Positions 1 through 7,932 of a stretch of DNA of 64,000 nucleotides are shown in pieces; the first letter of the stretch is position 1; every line of letters starts with the position of its first letter. A model generated the notes under the pieces. The model worked only from the letters and a program-made list of their open reading frames with translations. It had not been told where the DNA came from and did no database searches. The translations under genes and the position numbers were made by a program. This DNA is from Bradyrhizobium agreste (lineage in GTDB: Bacteria > Pseudomonadota > Alphaproteobacteria > Rhizobiales > Xanthobacteraceae), in the NCBI RefSeq assembly GCF_016031625.1, contig NZ_JACCHP010000018.1:57891-121890 (forward strand), given 5' to 3'.

Positions 1-747
1 ATGCGCGATCGGAGTGTAGGGGAAGGCTTGGCCGACGATCGCGATGCGATGCCCGCCGAGCTCCTTGATGACAGAAGGCTTGAACACGCGTCCAGTGGCC
101 TTGTCGAAGGCGGGGGCATCGTTGAACGCGGCCTCCTCGGTCAGGAACACGTTCTGCGCCAGGAACTCGCCCTTGAAGCGCTCGAGATTGTCGCGGAGCG
201 CCTGCTCGCCATAGGTGAATTCCCAATGCCCTGTCATCGCCTCGATGCCGAGCAGATTGGCGATTTCGACCATGTCGCGGCCCTGCATCAGGTTGGCCAG
301 CCCCGTGCCCTGCCAGAGATCGCCGCCGTCGACGAGCAGCGAACGCCTCTCGCCGACATCGGCGCGCAGGCGATCGACCAGCGTCTTCAGATGGGCAAAG
401 CCTCCGAGCTTGCCGAAGCGGCCTGCGGACTTCTCGAACTCGAAGCAGGTGAAGGCATAGGCATCGGCGCTGTCGGAACGGATGCCGAAGTGTTCGAGAA
501 AGGCGCGGCCCACCAGATGCGGCGGCCGTCCCGCCATCTCGCCGATGCCGATATTGACGCTGGGCTCGCGGAAATAGACGGGATTGAGCTGCGCATGCGT
601 GTCGGTGATGTGCAGGATCCGCGCATTGCCGAACCGTTCGAGCTCGTAGATGCCCGCGGTCTCAGCGCTGCGGGCCAGCCGCGGCAGGCCGATCGTTGCG
701 GCGCCAAGGCCCGCGTATTTCAGGAAATCGCGGCGGCGGATCGCCAT
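1..747 (-). CDS. soxB: Thiosulfohydrolase SoxB, N-terminal 249 residues (cut by window edge)
   Basis: SoxB hydrolyses the sulfate group from the SoxY-bound cysteine S-thiosulfonate in periplasmic thiosulfate oxidation. The protein opens with a twin-arginine signal (RRRDFLKYAG, residues 4-13), so it should be exported folded. The dimanganese metallophosphatase site is visible: HITDTHAQLNPVYF with D49 and H51, DGGDLWQGTG with D143, and TGHWEFTYG with H174. The ATG at 745-747 lies 50 bp after the upstream soxK-like stop on the same strand. The family is usually about 560 residues, so more than half of the gene lies beyond position 1. No break is seen in the part present. Identification is firm from the motifs and the sox gene order. 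Confidence 0.97.
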   Translation of the reverse strand, partial: MAIRRRDFLKYAGLGAATIGLPRLARSAETAGIYELERFGNARILHITDTHAQLNPVYFREPSVNIGIGEMAGRPPHLVGRAFLEHFGIRSDSADAYAFTCFEFEKSAGRFGKLGGFAHLKTLVDRLRADVGERRSLLVDGGDLWQGTGLANLMQGRDMVEIANLLGIEAMTGHWEFTYGEQALRDNLERFKGEFLAQNVFLTEEAAFNDAPAFDKATGRVFKPSVIKELGGHRIAIVGQAFPYTPIAH

Positions 748-797
748 TCAAGAATTCTCCGCGCCTCTCGTAGGGACTGCGTTCACCGCGGGGCAGT

Positions 798-1103
798 CTA
801 GCGGATTTCCATCGCCTTCCAGGTTTCTTTTTCGGAAACAGCCTGGAAGATCGACGCCTTCGCCAGCGCTTCGGCCTCCCTCGCTGCAGCCACCGCACGG
901 TCGAAATCGCCGCCGTCGGCAGCCTTCTTCGCGGCCGCCAGCGCAGATACGGTCACCGTCCACTGGTTGCGCATGCCGGCCGCCTCCTTGGAGGCGGCTT
1001 CGGCGGCGGCATAGGCCGCCTTGTAGTCCGCCTCATTCGCCGCGCGCGCGGACGGCGCAAGGCTCAAGGCGAGCAGCAAGGCCAAGCTAAGTGACTGCTT
1101 CAT
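798..1103 (-). CDS. SoxXA-binding protein (SoxK-like)
   Basis: This is a 101-residue exported protein with a signal peptide ending near ARAANEAD. It is followed by an alanine- and lysine-rich helical region and a conserved-looking tail around residues 50-95 (MRNQWTVTVSALAAAKKAADGG). Small proteins of this kind sit next to soxA in several sulfur oxidisers and bind the SoxXA cytochrome complex (SoxK/SAXB type), raising its activity. Its ATG overlaps the soxA stop in an ATGA arrangement, implying translational coupling, and it precedes soxB by 50 bp. The function rests on position, size and composition rather than on a catalytic motif. Confidence 0.8.
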   Translation of the reverse strand: MKQSLSLALLLALSLAPSARAANEADYKAAYAAAEAASKEAAGMRNQWTVTVSALAAAKKAADGGDFDRAVAAAREAEALAKASIFQAVSEKETWKAMEIR

Positions 1104-1963
1104 GGCCGTGCTCCCGGCCCCGAGATCGGCAGACCGTTGGCGACGTAGGACAGGAAATACTCGACGTCGCGATACTCATCCGACTGCGGCTCCAGCGGAA
1201 CCGCGCGGGTCTGGCTGTTGCAGGTGACGAAGCGGCGGCTGGTCGTGCCCATGCCGCTCCATTCCGAGCGGTAGATCGGCATCGCGTTGAGGATGCCGAG
1301 CGCCGGGGCCAGGGTCTCGGCGCGGATGCGCTCGCCCGGGCTCTGCACATGGCAGCTCGCGCAGGAGAAATTCATCTGGCCGCGCCGCGTGTAGAAATAC
1401 CGCTTGCCGTTCTCGAACGCCGCCAGCGCGCGGGGATCATCGGGGATCTTGATGTCCATCAGCTTGCCGCGCGAGGTGTAGGCCATGTAGGCGGTCAGCG
1501 AGGCCATCTCGTCCTTGACGTAGGAATAGGGCGCTTCCCCATTGGCCTCGCGGCAGCGGTTGAGCGCGAGCTCCAGCGTGATGACCTTGCCTTCTTTCGT
1601 GTCGAAATAGGGATAGTTCTGACGGATGCCGATGCCGCCGTTCGGGAAGCAGTCGGCATAGGTCTTGCCGTTCTTGAATGGCGTCGCAAACATCTCCTTG
1701 CCGGCATCGAGCGCGAATTCGTAAGGCGGGAATTCCTCCTTTTCCTGCCACTGCCGCTTCATATCCTCGTTCATGGAATATGGACCGTTGACGAAATCCT
1801 CGTGCTTCACGTTCGGAAACTTCTGGAAGAAGAAGTTCTGGAACGCCTTGGCGTCGGCGACGGGATCGACCTTGTCGGCAGCGATCACGCGCGGCGAGGC
1901 GAGCGCGAACGCGATGAGCGCGGCGCCAAGCGAGCCAAGCAGGAGATGGACGCGGGTCTTCAT
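1100..1963 (-). CDS. soxA: Diheme-family cytochrome c SoxA, monoheme variant
   Basis: SoxA pairs with SoxX in the periplasm to attach thiosulfate oxidatively to the SoxY cysteine. The protein is 287 residues with a signal peptide ending near RVIAADKV. Only one heme site is present (CASCH, residues 201-205). The N-terminal domain keeps two lone cysteines, C105 (ADCFPNGG) and C137 (NRCREANGE), where diheme forms have the second heme. In monoheme SoxA proteins these form a disulfide. C248 (FVTCNSQTRAVPLE) fits the cysteine ligand that becomes a persulfide. The ATG at 1961-1963 shares one base with the soxZ stop (TGATG), which decides this start over longer frames upstream that only shadow soxZ. 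Confidence 0.96.
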   Translation of the reverse strand: MKTRVHLLLGSLGAALIAFALASPRVIAADKVDPVADAKAFQNFFFQKFPNVKHEDFVNGPYSMNEDMKRQWQEKEEFPPYEFALDAGKEMFATPFKNGKTYADCFPNGGIGIRQNYPYFDTKEGKVITLELALNRCREANGEAPYSYVKDEMASLTAYMAYTSRGKLMDIKIPDDPRALAAFENGKRYFYTRRGQMNFSCASCHVQSPGERIRAETLAPALGILNAMPIYRSEWSGMGTTSRRFVTCNSQTRAVPLEPQSDEYRDVEYFLSYVANGLPISGPGARP

Positions 1964-2274
1964 CACGCGATCTTCGCGGTGGTCGTGTCCGAGCCGCCCT
2001 TGTTGTCGGTCCAGGAGATCTTGATCTCGTCGCCCTTCTTGGCGCCCTTGAAGCTGAACTTGACGTAGGGGTCCTTGGAGACCGCGGTGCCCCAATCGGC
2101 GACGAAAACGTCCCTGCCGTTGCATTCGAACTTCAGCTGCTGGATGAAATGCGCGGGGATCAGCTCGCCCTTGGAATCCTTGACCAGTCCAGTGTCCATG
2201 GGGTGCTGGATCAGCGCCTGCACCTCGGTGATGTCGCCGTTGGACGTTGCGCGTACGCGAATGCTTGATGCCAT
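1963..2274 (-). CDS. soxZ: Thiosulfate oxidation carrier subunit SoxZ
   Basis: SoxZ forms the SoxYZ heterodimer that carries sulfur intermediates between Sox enzymes. The 103-residue protein has no signal peptide, as usual: it is exported with SoxY by hitch-hiking on the Tat signal. Typical SoxZ features are the opening IRVRATSNGDITEVQALIQH, then HPMDTG, and an immunoglobulin-like beta pattern ending in ISWTDNKGGSD. It lies 15 bp downstream of soxY and overlaps the soxA start by one base. Identification is firm. Confidence 0.97.
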   Translation of the reverse strand: MASSIRVRATSNGDITEVQALIQHPMDTGLVKDSKGELIPAHFIQQLKFECNGRDVFVADWGTAVSKDPYVKFSFKGAKKGDEIKISWTDNKGGSDTTTAKIA

Positions 2275-2289
2275 GTCGAACTGCCTCGC

Positions 2290-2781
2290 TTAACCGCCGC
2301 AACCGCCGACGGTGACCTTGACCTCTTTGCTCGCGCTGTAGAGCTTGCCGTCGGCTTCCACGATCGCCACCAATTTGGTGGTCCTGGCCATCTTCAGCCG
2401 GTTGGCGACGGCAGGAATCGTGCCGTCGGGAATCTTGTAACTTGCCGCGAGCGCGAACGGATTCTCTGCCACGAAGAACGAGATCGAGGTGACCTTGTCC
2501 AGCGTCGTCGTCACCGAGATCGGCACGACGCCGCCGTTCTCGGCGATCTCCGGCGCATCCAGCTTGACCTTGTCCGACGGCTCGGCGGTCCTGCCGTAGA
2601 GCGCCTTGATCGCATCGGCCTCTCTCTTCTGCTTGAACGCCTCTTCCGGGTATTTGTCGTTCGCCGCCGCACGCGCAGGCGCGGCTGCGAACGGTAGATT
2701 GCCGAGGCCGAGCAGCGCGACGGAGGCTGCGCCCTGAAGGATCAGGCGCCGCGTCGGATGAGGGCCGGTGGTCGTGGTCAT
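2290..2781 (-). CDS. soxY: Thiosulfate oxidation carrier protein SoxY
   Basis: SoxY carries the sulfur substrate covalently on its C-terminal cysteine as the complex cycles through SoxAX, SoxB and SoxCD. The 163-residue protein starts with a Tat-type signal (TRRLILQGAASVALLG) and ends in the diagnostic swinging-arm motif GGCGG at the extreme C terminus. An AGGAG ribosome site precedes the ATG at 2779-2781. It follows soxX by 26 bp and precedes soxZ by 15 bp, so the four genes should be one transcript. Confidence 0.98.
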   Translation of the reverse strand: MTTTTGPHPTRRLILQGAASVALLGLGNLPFAAAPARAAANDKYPEEAFKQKREADAIKALYGRTAEPSDKVKLDAPEIAENGGVVPISVTTTLDKVTSISFFVAENPFALAASYKIPDGTIPAVANRLKMARTTKLVAIVEADGKLYSASKEVKVTVGGCGG

Positions 2782-2807
2782 CTCAAATCTCCTGGGGTCG
2801 CCAGCCG

Positions 2808-3164
2808 TTACAGGGTCTGCAGGAAATCAACGATCGCGTTGATCTCCTGCTCGGTCAAAATCCGGTTCCGGCCGAACGGCGGCATCATGGTCTGCGGATT
2901 GCGTTTGGTCTCGTCGAAGATGATCGCAACCAGCTCGTTGCGATCGGGGTATTTAGCCCTGAGGTCCTTCAGTTCCGGCCCGATCGTTCCGGGCAGGTCG
3001 CCGCCCTTGATGACGTGGCAGGTCAGGCAATTGCCCTTGCCGCGGTCGAAGGCGAGTTTCTGGCCCTCGGCCACGGTGGACTGCGCCCGCGCCGGGGCCA
3101 CAGTCGCGCCGGTGAGGAGGGCCAGCGCAACGAGCAGGGCGGGCTTGCAAGGAAAGGCGGTCAA
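2808..3164 (-). CDS. soxX: Monoheme cytochrome c SoxX
   Basis: SoxX is the electron-accepting partner of SoxA. The 118-residue protein has a cleavable signal (cleavage near APARAQST), one heme motif CLTCH (residues 46-50), and a distal methionine in TMMPPFG (M93 or M94). It is the first gene of the sox run. The start is a TTG at 3162-3164: the frame has an in-frame stop 30 bp upstream and no ATG or GTG between, and the ATG three bases upstream is in another frame and stops at once. The rare start codon may limit expression. Identification is firm; the start is moderately certain. Confidence 0.94.
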   Translation of the reverse strand: MTAFPCKPALLVALALLTGATVAPARAQSTVAEGQKLAFDRGKGNCLTCHVIKGGDLPGTIGPELKDLRAKYPDRNELVAIIFDETKRNPQTMMPPFGRNRILTEQEINAIVDFLQTL

Positions 3165-3395
3165 GGCATCGTTCCGAGCGTTATGTCGATGATCTCATTT
3201 GCGGAATTGTTCAAAAGCACAAAGGGCATCGCCTGGCAATCTAGACTATGCAGGCGGCAAAATGGGGTTAATATCCTCCGTATTGCAACCGCTGAGATAG
3301 TTCGTTCATCAGTTGGGTTGGGACTAGCAAATTGTTCTTCGGACGTTTGGCCCTCCAGGCCCTCTTTTCTGGTTCGCATTTTTTGGGGACGTCAC

Positions 3396-4067
3396 TTGGC
3401 TGAATATGTGGTCGAATTCGGCAGGGATGGCGGACGGGTCGAGCCGGATGGCCGGCTCGATGCGCCGGCCTTCCATCGCAATCACGAACCGATCTGGGCA
3501 GCGCTGGAAAAGCACCTCGCGGATGCGACCGGCAACGTCGTGGAACTCGGAAGTGGAACCGGGCAGCACGTGGTGCATTTCGCCCGCCACACGCCCGGCC
3601 TGACCTGGTGGCCGAGCGATCTCAACCAGCGCCACCTCAAGAGCATCGAAGCCTGGCGCGTGCATGCGGGCCTGCCGAACATCCGCCCACCCCTGCGCAT
3701 CGACCTCACCGATCCGGACTGGTGCCCGGAAATGAAAAGCGGGCAGGGGCCGACCAGCCTCGCGGCCGTGTTCTGCGCCAACGTCATTCACATCGCGCCC
3801 TGGGCCGTGGCCGAAGGCCTGTTCGCCGGCGCCGGCCGTTATTTGCGCCGTGACGGCAAGCTGTTCCTCTACGGCCCCTTCAAGCGCGACGGCAAGCACA
3901 CCGCGCTCAGCAACGCGGTGTTCGACACCTCCTTGCGCGAGGGCAATCCCGAATGGGGCGTGCGCGACGTCATCGACGTCGAGAAGCTCGCGAAGGCGGC
4001 AGGCCTCGGCCTGGTCGATACGATCGAGATGCCCGCGAACAATCTGACGCTGGTGTTCGCGCGCTAG
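3396..4067 (+). CDS. DUF938-type SAM-dependent methyltransferase
   Basis: This is a 223-residue class I methyltransferase of the DUF938 family, whose substrate is unknown. The SAM-binding loop is ELGSGTGQH (residues 50-58), and the family signatures FHRNHEPIW near the start and FCANVIHIAPW in the middle are clear. A TTG at 3396 is chosen because a GGGG ribosome site sits 7 bases upstream and the residues that follow (LAEYVVEFGRDG) match where such proteins start. Longer frames upstream run through the soxX region on the other strand and are not credible. It is divergent from soxX, 231 bp away. Confidence 0.85.
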   Translation: MAEYVVEFGRDGGRVEPDGRLDAPAFHRNHEPIWAALEKHLADATGNVVELGSGTGQHVVHFARHTPGLTWWPSDLNQRHLKSIEAWRVHAGLPNIRPPLRIDLTDPDWCPEMKSGQGPTSLAAVFCANVIHIAPWAVAEGLFAGAGRYLRRDGKLFLYGPFKRDGKHTALSNAVFDTSLREGNPEWGVRDVIDVEKLAKAAGLGLVDTIEMPANNLTLVFAR

Positions 4068-4080
4068 CCACGCAAAAGGC

Positions 4081-4213
4081 GCGCTCCCTCCCCCGCCTGC
4101 GGGGGAGGGTTGGGGAGAGGGTGTCTCCGCAATGCGATACTCTCCTTGAGGAGAAAGCCCTCACCCGCCGCGCTCTTCGAGCGCGCGTCGGCCCCTCTCG
4201 CAAGCGGGAGAGG
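4081..4213. repeat. Palindromic intergenic repeat, family E, copy 1
   Basis: It consists of inverted arms, CTCCCTCCCCCGCCTGCGGG on the left and CCCCTCTCGCAAGCGGGAG on the right, around a core reading GGAGAAAGCCCTC. The same architecture and core recur at 60341-60463. It lies between two convergent genes, where the RNA hairpin could help end transcription from either side. This resembles the short palindromic repeats scattered in Bradyrhizobium genomes. Confidence 0.8.
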
Positions 4214-4249
4214 CAAGAACCGACCGTGACCATCACCCTGCAAGTCGCT

Positions 4250-6319
4250 TCAGTCGGTCTCATCCCGCCACCCGATCTTCTCCCTCAAGAACCGATAACC
4301 CAGCACCTCGAATCCCGCGCGCTCCTTGTTGTCCTTGCCGTAGCCGTGCCCGCCTGCGGCCGGCTCGTAGAACCAGGCCTCATAGCCCATGGCCTGCAGC
4401 TTTGCCGCCATCTTGCGGGCATGGCCGGGATGGACGCGGTCGTCGCGCCGCGTGGTCGCGATCAGGATCGGCGGGTACGACTGGCCGTCCCTGACGTTGT
4501 GATAGGCCGAATAGGTCTTCAGCCATTCCCATTCGTCGGGTTTGTCGGGATCGCCATATTCCGCGATCCAGCTCGCGCCCGCGAGCAGCTTCGTGTAGCG
4601 GCGCATGTCGATCAGCGGGATGGTGCAGAACAGCGCGCCGAAACGCTCGGGGTAGCGCACCAGCATGTTGGTGATGAGGATGCCGCCGTTCGATCCGCCC
4701 TGGGCGGCGATGCGTTTTGCGCTCGTCACACCGCGGCGGACGAGATCGGCGGCGACCGCGGCAAAATCGTCGTGTGAGAGCGTCTTGCCGGCAAGCCGCC
4801 CGGCATCGTGCCAGCGCGTGCCGAACTCGCCGCCGCCGCGCAAATTCGCCTGCACAATCGTGCCGCCGCGCTCCAGCCATAGTTTGCCGAGCGAGGCGTT
4901 GTAATACGGCTTCACCGAGACCCCGAAACCGCCATAGGCGCTCAGATAAACCGGCGCATCGCCGGTCTCGCCAGCGGGGCCGGTCTGCACATAGGGGATA
5001 CGCTCGCCGTCAACGGAGATCGCCTCGTGCTGCGTCACCACGAGGCCATCGGGCGTGAAGGTCTTCGGCGCCTGCTTCAGCACGACCGGGCTTGCGACGC
5101 CGCGCTCGAGCAGCAGCAGCGCGGGCGGCGTCAGCGGATCCTGCACATTGGCGAGCAGATCGCCATTGCCTTGGGATTCGTGGTGATCGAGCCGCCAGAC
5201 GTCGACCACGCCGATATCGGGAAGCCCCAGCAGTGTCGTACGAGCCCAGCCGGTGGGCGAGGGCGTGCGGACCTCATGCACCGGCCGCAACTCGTCGAGG
5301 ATCGGCAGCACGAGCTTGCCCGCGGTCCAGAACAGGCCCTGCAATGCGCGCCGCGGCCCGGGTTCGAACAGCACGGTGAAGTCGCGATCGCCGGCGAGGA
5401 AGGCCGACAGCGAGATGCCGAGCACGCTGTCCGCCGCGAAGGTTCGCCCGGCAATGGTCCATGGCTGCCGCAGCTTCATCGCGAACCAGTCGCCATGCGC
5501 CTGCATCCAGACGCCGGTCGGCAGATCCAGCTTGGTGAGCGCGCCGGCAGCGTCGCGCAGCCAGATCGCAAGATTGAAGAAATCGAGCTGGTCGACGATC
5601 CAGGCCCGCGGCGCAGGACCAGTGTCGTCGACGCTGCAATAGACCCGCATCCGCTCGGCGGTCGTCTCGAAGATCACCTGCGCCTGCTCGACCGGCTCGC
5701 CGCGCCGCCACAGCCGGATCGTTCTGGCATAGCCTGATGTCGTCGCCATGTTCGCGCCATAGGCGCTGGAGAGCAGCAGCGTATCCGCGTCGAGCCAGTC
5801 GACGCCGCCCTTGGCTTCCGGCAGCACGAAGCCATCGGCGACGAAGCTCTTGGTGTCGATGTCGAACTCGCGCAAAGTGACGGCATCGCTCCCGCCGCGC
5901 GACAGGCTCAGGATGACGCGTTGATGCTGCGGGCTCGAGCTGATCCAGCTCAGGAGCCAGTCCTCGTCCTCGCTGGCAGCGAGCTGGTCGATGTCGAGCA
6001 CGGTTTCCCAGGCAGGCGCGGCTTTGCGAAATTCTTCCAGCGTGGTCCGCCGCCACAGGCCGCGCGGATTGTCCGCGTCCTTCCAGAGATTGTAGAGGCG
6101 ATCGCCGCGCCGGCCGACATAGGGAACGTTGTCGGGACGATCGTAGATGCCGGCGAGAATATCGCGGTCGCGTTCGAAGCCCGCTCCGCCGAAGGCCTGC
6201 AGCGTCAGGCTGTTCTGCCGCTCGACGAAATCGAGCGCCTGCCGGCCCTCGATCTCCTCCAACCACAGCCAGGGATCGTCGTCGGGAGCTTCAAGCGTGG
6301 GCCTGTCACTGGCGGACAT
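4250..6319 (-). CDS. Prolyl oligopeptidase family serine peptidase (S9)
   Basis: This 689-residue protein has the two-domain S9 layout: an N-terminal beta-propeller region (about 10-430) and a C-terminal alpha/beta hydrolase domain. The catalytic serine is in GGSNGG (S543), the acid in TTRRDDRVHPGH (D626/D627) and the histidine in GGHGYG (H658). No signal peptide is seen, so it is probably cytosolic and cleaves short peptides, often after proline. The ATG at 6317-6319 gives the usual family length. A frame continuing to 7132 would only read the back of the neighbouring MFS gene. It is divergent from that transporter. Confidence 0.92.
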   Translation of the reverse strand: MSASDRPTLEAPDDDPWLWLEEIEGRQALDFVERQNSLTLQAFGGAGFERDRDILAGIYDRPDNVPYVGRRGDRLYNLWKDADNPRGLWRRTTLEEFRKAAPAWETVLDIDQLAASEDEDWLLSWISSSPQHQRVILSLSRGGSDAVTLREFDIDTKSFVADGFVLPEAKGGVDWLDADTLLLSSAYGANMATTSGYARTIRLWRRGEPVEQAQVIFETTAERMRVYCSVDDTGPAPRAWIVDQLDFFNLAIWLRDAAGALTKLDLPTGVWMQAHGDWFAMKLRQPWTIAGRTFAADSVLGISLSAFLAGDRDFTVLFEPGPRRALQGLFWTAGKLVLPILDELRPVHEVRTPSPTGWARTTLLGLPDIGVVDVWRLDHHESQGNGDLLANVQDPLTPPALLLLERGVASPVVLKQAPKTFTPDGLVVTQHEAISVDGERIPYVQTGPAGETGDAPVYLSAYGGFGVSVKPYYNASLGKLWLERGGTIVQANLRGGGEFGTRWHDAGRLAGKTLSHDDFAAVAADLVRRGVTSAKRIAAQGGSNGGILITNMLVRYPERFGALFCTIPLIDMRRYTKLLAGASWIAEYGDPDKPDEWEWLKTYSAYHNVRDGQSYPPILIATTRRDDRVHPGHARKMAAKLQAMGYEAWFYEPAAGGHGYGKDNKERAGFEVLGYRFLREKIGWRDETD

Positions 6320-6502
6320 GAACGTAACTCCCGCGAAGATCGCGCCCGGATAGGATTTGATCGAGCGCAAGCCGTCAAGGGTGCGCAGCGCTATCATTCC
6401 AGCGATTGCGTCAGGGGCATGGCCCGCGCCCGTTTGCGCCGGTTGCCGGCCCTCTCGCACCCCTCCATAGTGCCGCGAATCAACCGAGCCCTTCGGGCGG
6501 AA

Positions 6503-7759
6503 ATGCCGATGCTGGACGTGACTGCTGCCAATGAGATCGCCGACGATGCCCGCGTGCGCGCCAACGTGGTGCGCCTCGCCGCCGCGCAGGCGCTGACCGG
6601 CGCCAACTCGGCGGTGATCTTCGCCACCGGTGCGATCGTCGGCGCCACGCTCGCCCCGGACATGTCGTTCGCGACCGTGCCGATCTCGATGTATGTGGTC
6701 GGGCTCGCCGCCGGCACCCTGCCGACCGGTGCGATCTCGCGCCGCTTCGGCCGACGCGCCGCCTTCGTCATCGGCACGGGTCTCGGCGCGCTCACCGGCC
6801 TGCTCGGCTCGTTCGCGATCCTGCACGGCTCGTTCGCGCTGTTTTGTCTGGCGACCTTCCTCGGCGGCCTCTACGGCGCGGTGGCGCAATCCTATCGCTT
6901 CGCGGCGGCCGACGGCGCCAGTGCGGCCTACCGGCCCAAGGCCGTGTCCTGGGTGATGGCGGGTGGCGTGTTCGCCGGCGTGCTCGGTCCGCAGCTCGTG
7001 CAATGGACCATGGATGTCTGGCAGCCTTATCTGTTCGCCTTCAGCTTCCTGGTGCAGGCCGCCGTCGCGCTGATCGCGATGGGCATCGTCGCCGGGGTCG
7101 ACATGCCGAAGCCGGCGCCGGCCGATCTGCACGGCGGCCGGCCGCTGCTCACGATCGTGTCCCAGCCGCGCTTCATCGCGGCGGCGCTGTGCGGCGTCAT
7201 CTCATATCCCATGATGAACCTGGTCATGACCTCGGCGCCGCTTGCGATGAAGCTGTGCGGCCTGTCCGTGTCCGATTCCAATTTCGGCCTGCAATGGCAC
7301 ATCGTTGCGATGTACGGGCCGAGTTTCTTCACGGGCACGCTGATCGCGCGCTTCGGCGCCCCGAAGATCGTCGCCGCCGGCCTGCTGCTGGAAGCGGGCG
7401 CCGCCACCATCGGTCTCTCCGGCCTCACGGCAATGCATTTCTGGGCGACGCTGATCGTGCTCGGCGTGGGCTGGAATTTCTCCTTCATCGGCGCCTCCGC
7501 GCTGGTGCTGGAGACGCATCGCCCGCAGGAGCGCAACAAGGTGCAGGCCTTCAACGATTTCCTGGTGTTCGGCATGATGGCGATCGGCTCGTTCTCGTCG
7601 GGCCAGCTGCTCGCCAATTACGGTTGGTCCGCGGTAAACCTCGTGGTGTTCCCGCCGGTGGTGCTGGGTCTTGCCGTGCTCTCGCTGGTCTCCTGGGCCC
7701 GCCGCCGCCGCAAGGCGCGCCTGGAGGCGGCCATGGGCGAGTTCCCCGACGCGGTCTAG
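6503..7759 (+). CDS. MFS transporter
   Basis: This is a 418-residue membrane protein with about twelve hydrophobic segments. The loop between segments 2 and 3 carries the MFS signature (TGAISRRFGRRAAF, near residue 75), and a weaker one follows in the second half (ARFGAPKIV). The substrate cannot be read from the sequence. The ATG at 6503 is followed by a second ATG at 6509. The peptidase gene starts 183 bp away on the other strand, which raises the possibility that peptides or their products are transported, but nothing more supports this. Confidence 0.85.
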   Translation: MPMLDVTAANEIADDARVRANVVRLAAAQALTGANSAVIFATGAIVGATLAPDMSFATVPISMYVVGLAAGTLPTGAISRRFGRRAAFVIGTGLGALTGLLGSFAILHGSFALFCLATFLGGLYGAVAQSYRFAAADGASAAYRPKAVSWVMAGGVFAGVLGPQLVQWTMDVWQPYLFAFSFLVQAAVALIAMGIVAGVDMPKPAPADLHGGRPLLTIVSQPRFIAAALCGVISYPMMNLVMTSAPLAMKLCGLSVSDSNFGLQWHIVAMYGPSFFTGTLIARFGAPKIVAAGLLLEAGAATIGLSGLTAMHFWATLIVLGVGWNFSFIGASALVLETHRPQERNKVQAFNDFLVFGMMAIGSFSSGQLLANYGWSAVNLVVFPPVVLGLAVLSLVSWARRRRKARLEAAMGEFPDAV

Positions 7760-7836
7760 TTTGGCAAGAGGCTGTCAGCAGCGTTGACACTTCGATCCAG
7801 GTCGAAGTGATTTTCGGAGACGACTAATTAGATGCG

Positions 7837-7923
7837 TCATGGCCGGGCTTGTCCCGGCCATCCACGTCTTAGGCGCGCGGATCGAAGGACGTGGATGCCC
7901 GGGACGAGCCCGGGCATGACGGA
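7837..7923. repeat. Palindromic intergenic repeat, family A
   Basis: It has two arms related as an imperfect inverted repeat. The left arm reads CATGGCCGGGCTTGTCCCGG then CCATCCACGTC. The right arm reads GACGTGGATGCCCGGGACGA then GCCCGGGCATGAC. It lies between two co-directional MFS genes, 10 bp before the second. Sequences of this pattern are widespread in Bradyrhizobium (background knowledge). Confidence 0.85.
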
Positions 7924-7932
7924 GTAGGCGAT

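Noticed and set aside
1091..2068. Plus-strand frame over soxA and soxZ
   Set aside because: Antisense of soxA, which has heme and cysteine motifs.
3166..3168. ATG three bases upstream of the soxX TTG
   Set aside because: It is in another frame and meets a stop after two codons.
3161..3379. 72-residue minus-strand frame upstream of soxX
   Set aside because: No ribosome site or family likeness; more likely part of the sox promoter region.
6320..7132. Upstream extension of the prolyl oligopeptidase frame
   Set aside because: It reads the back of the MFS gene, is rich in R, G and H, and makes the peptidase about 270 residues longer than the family.
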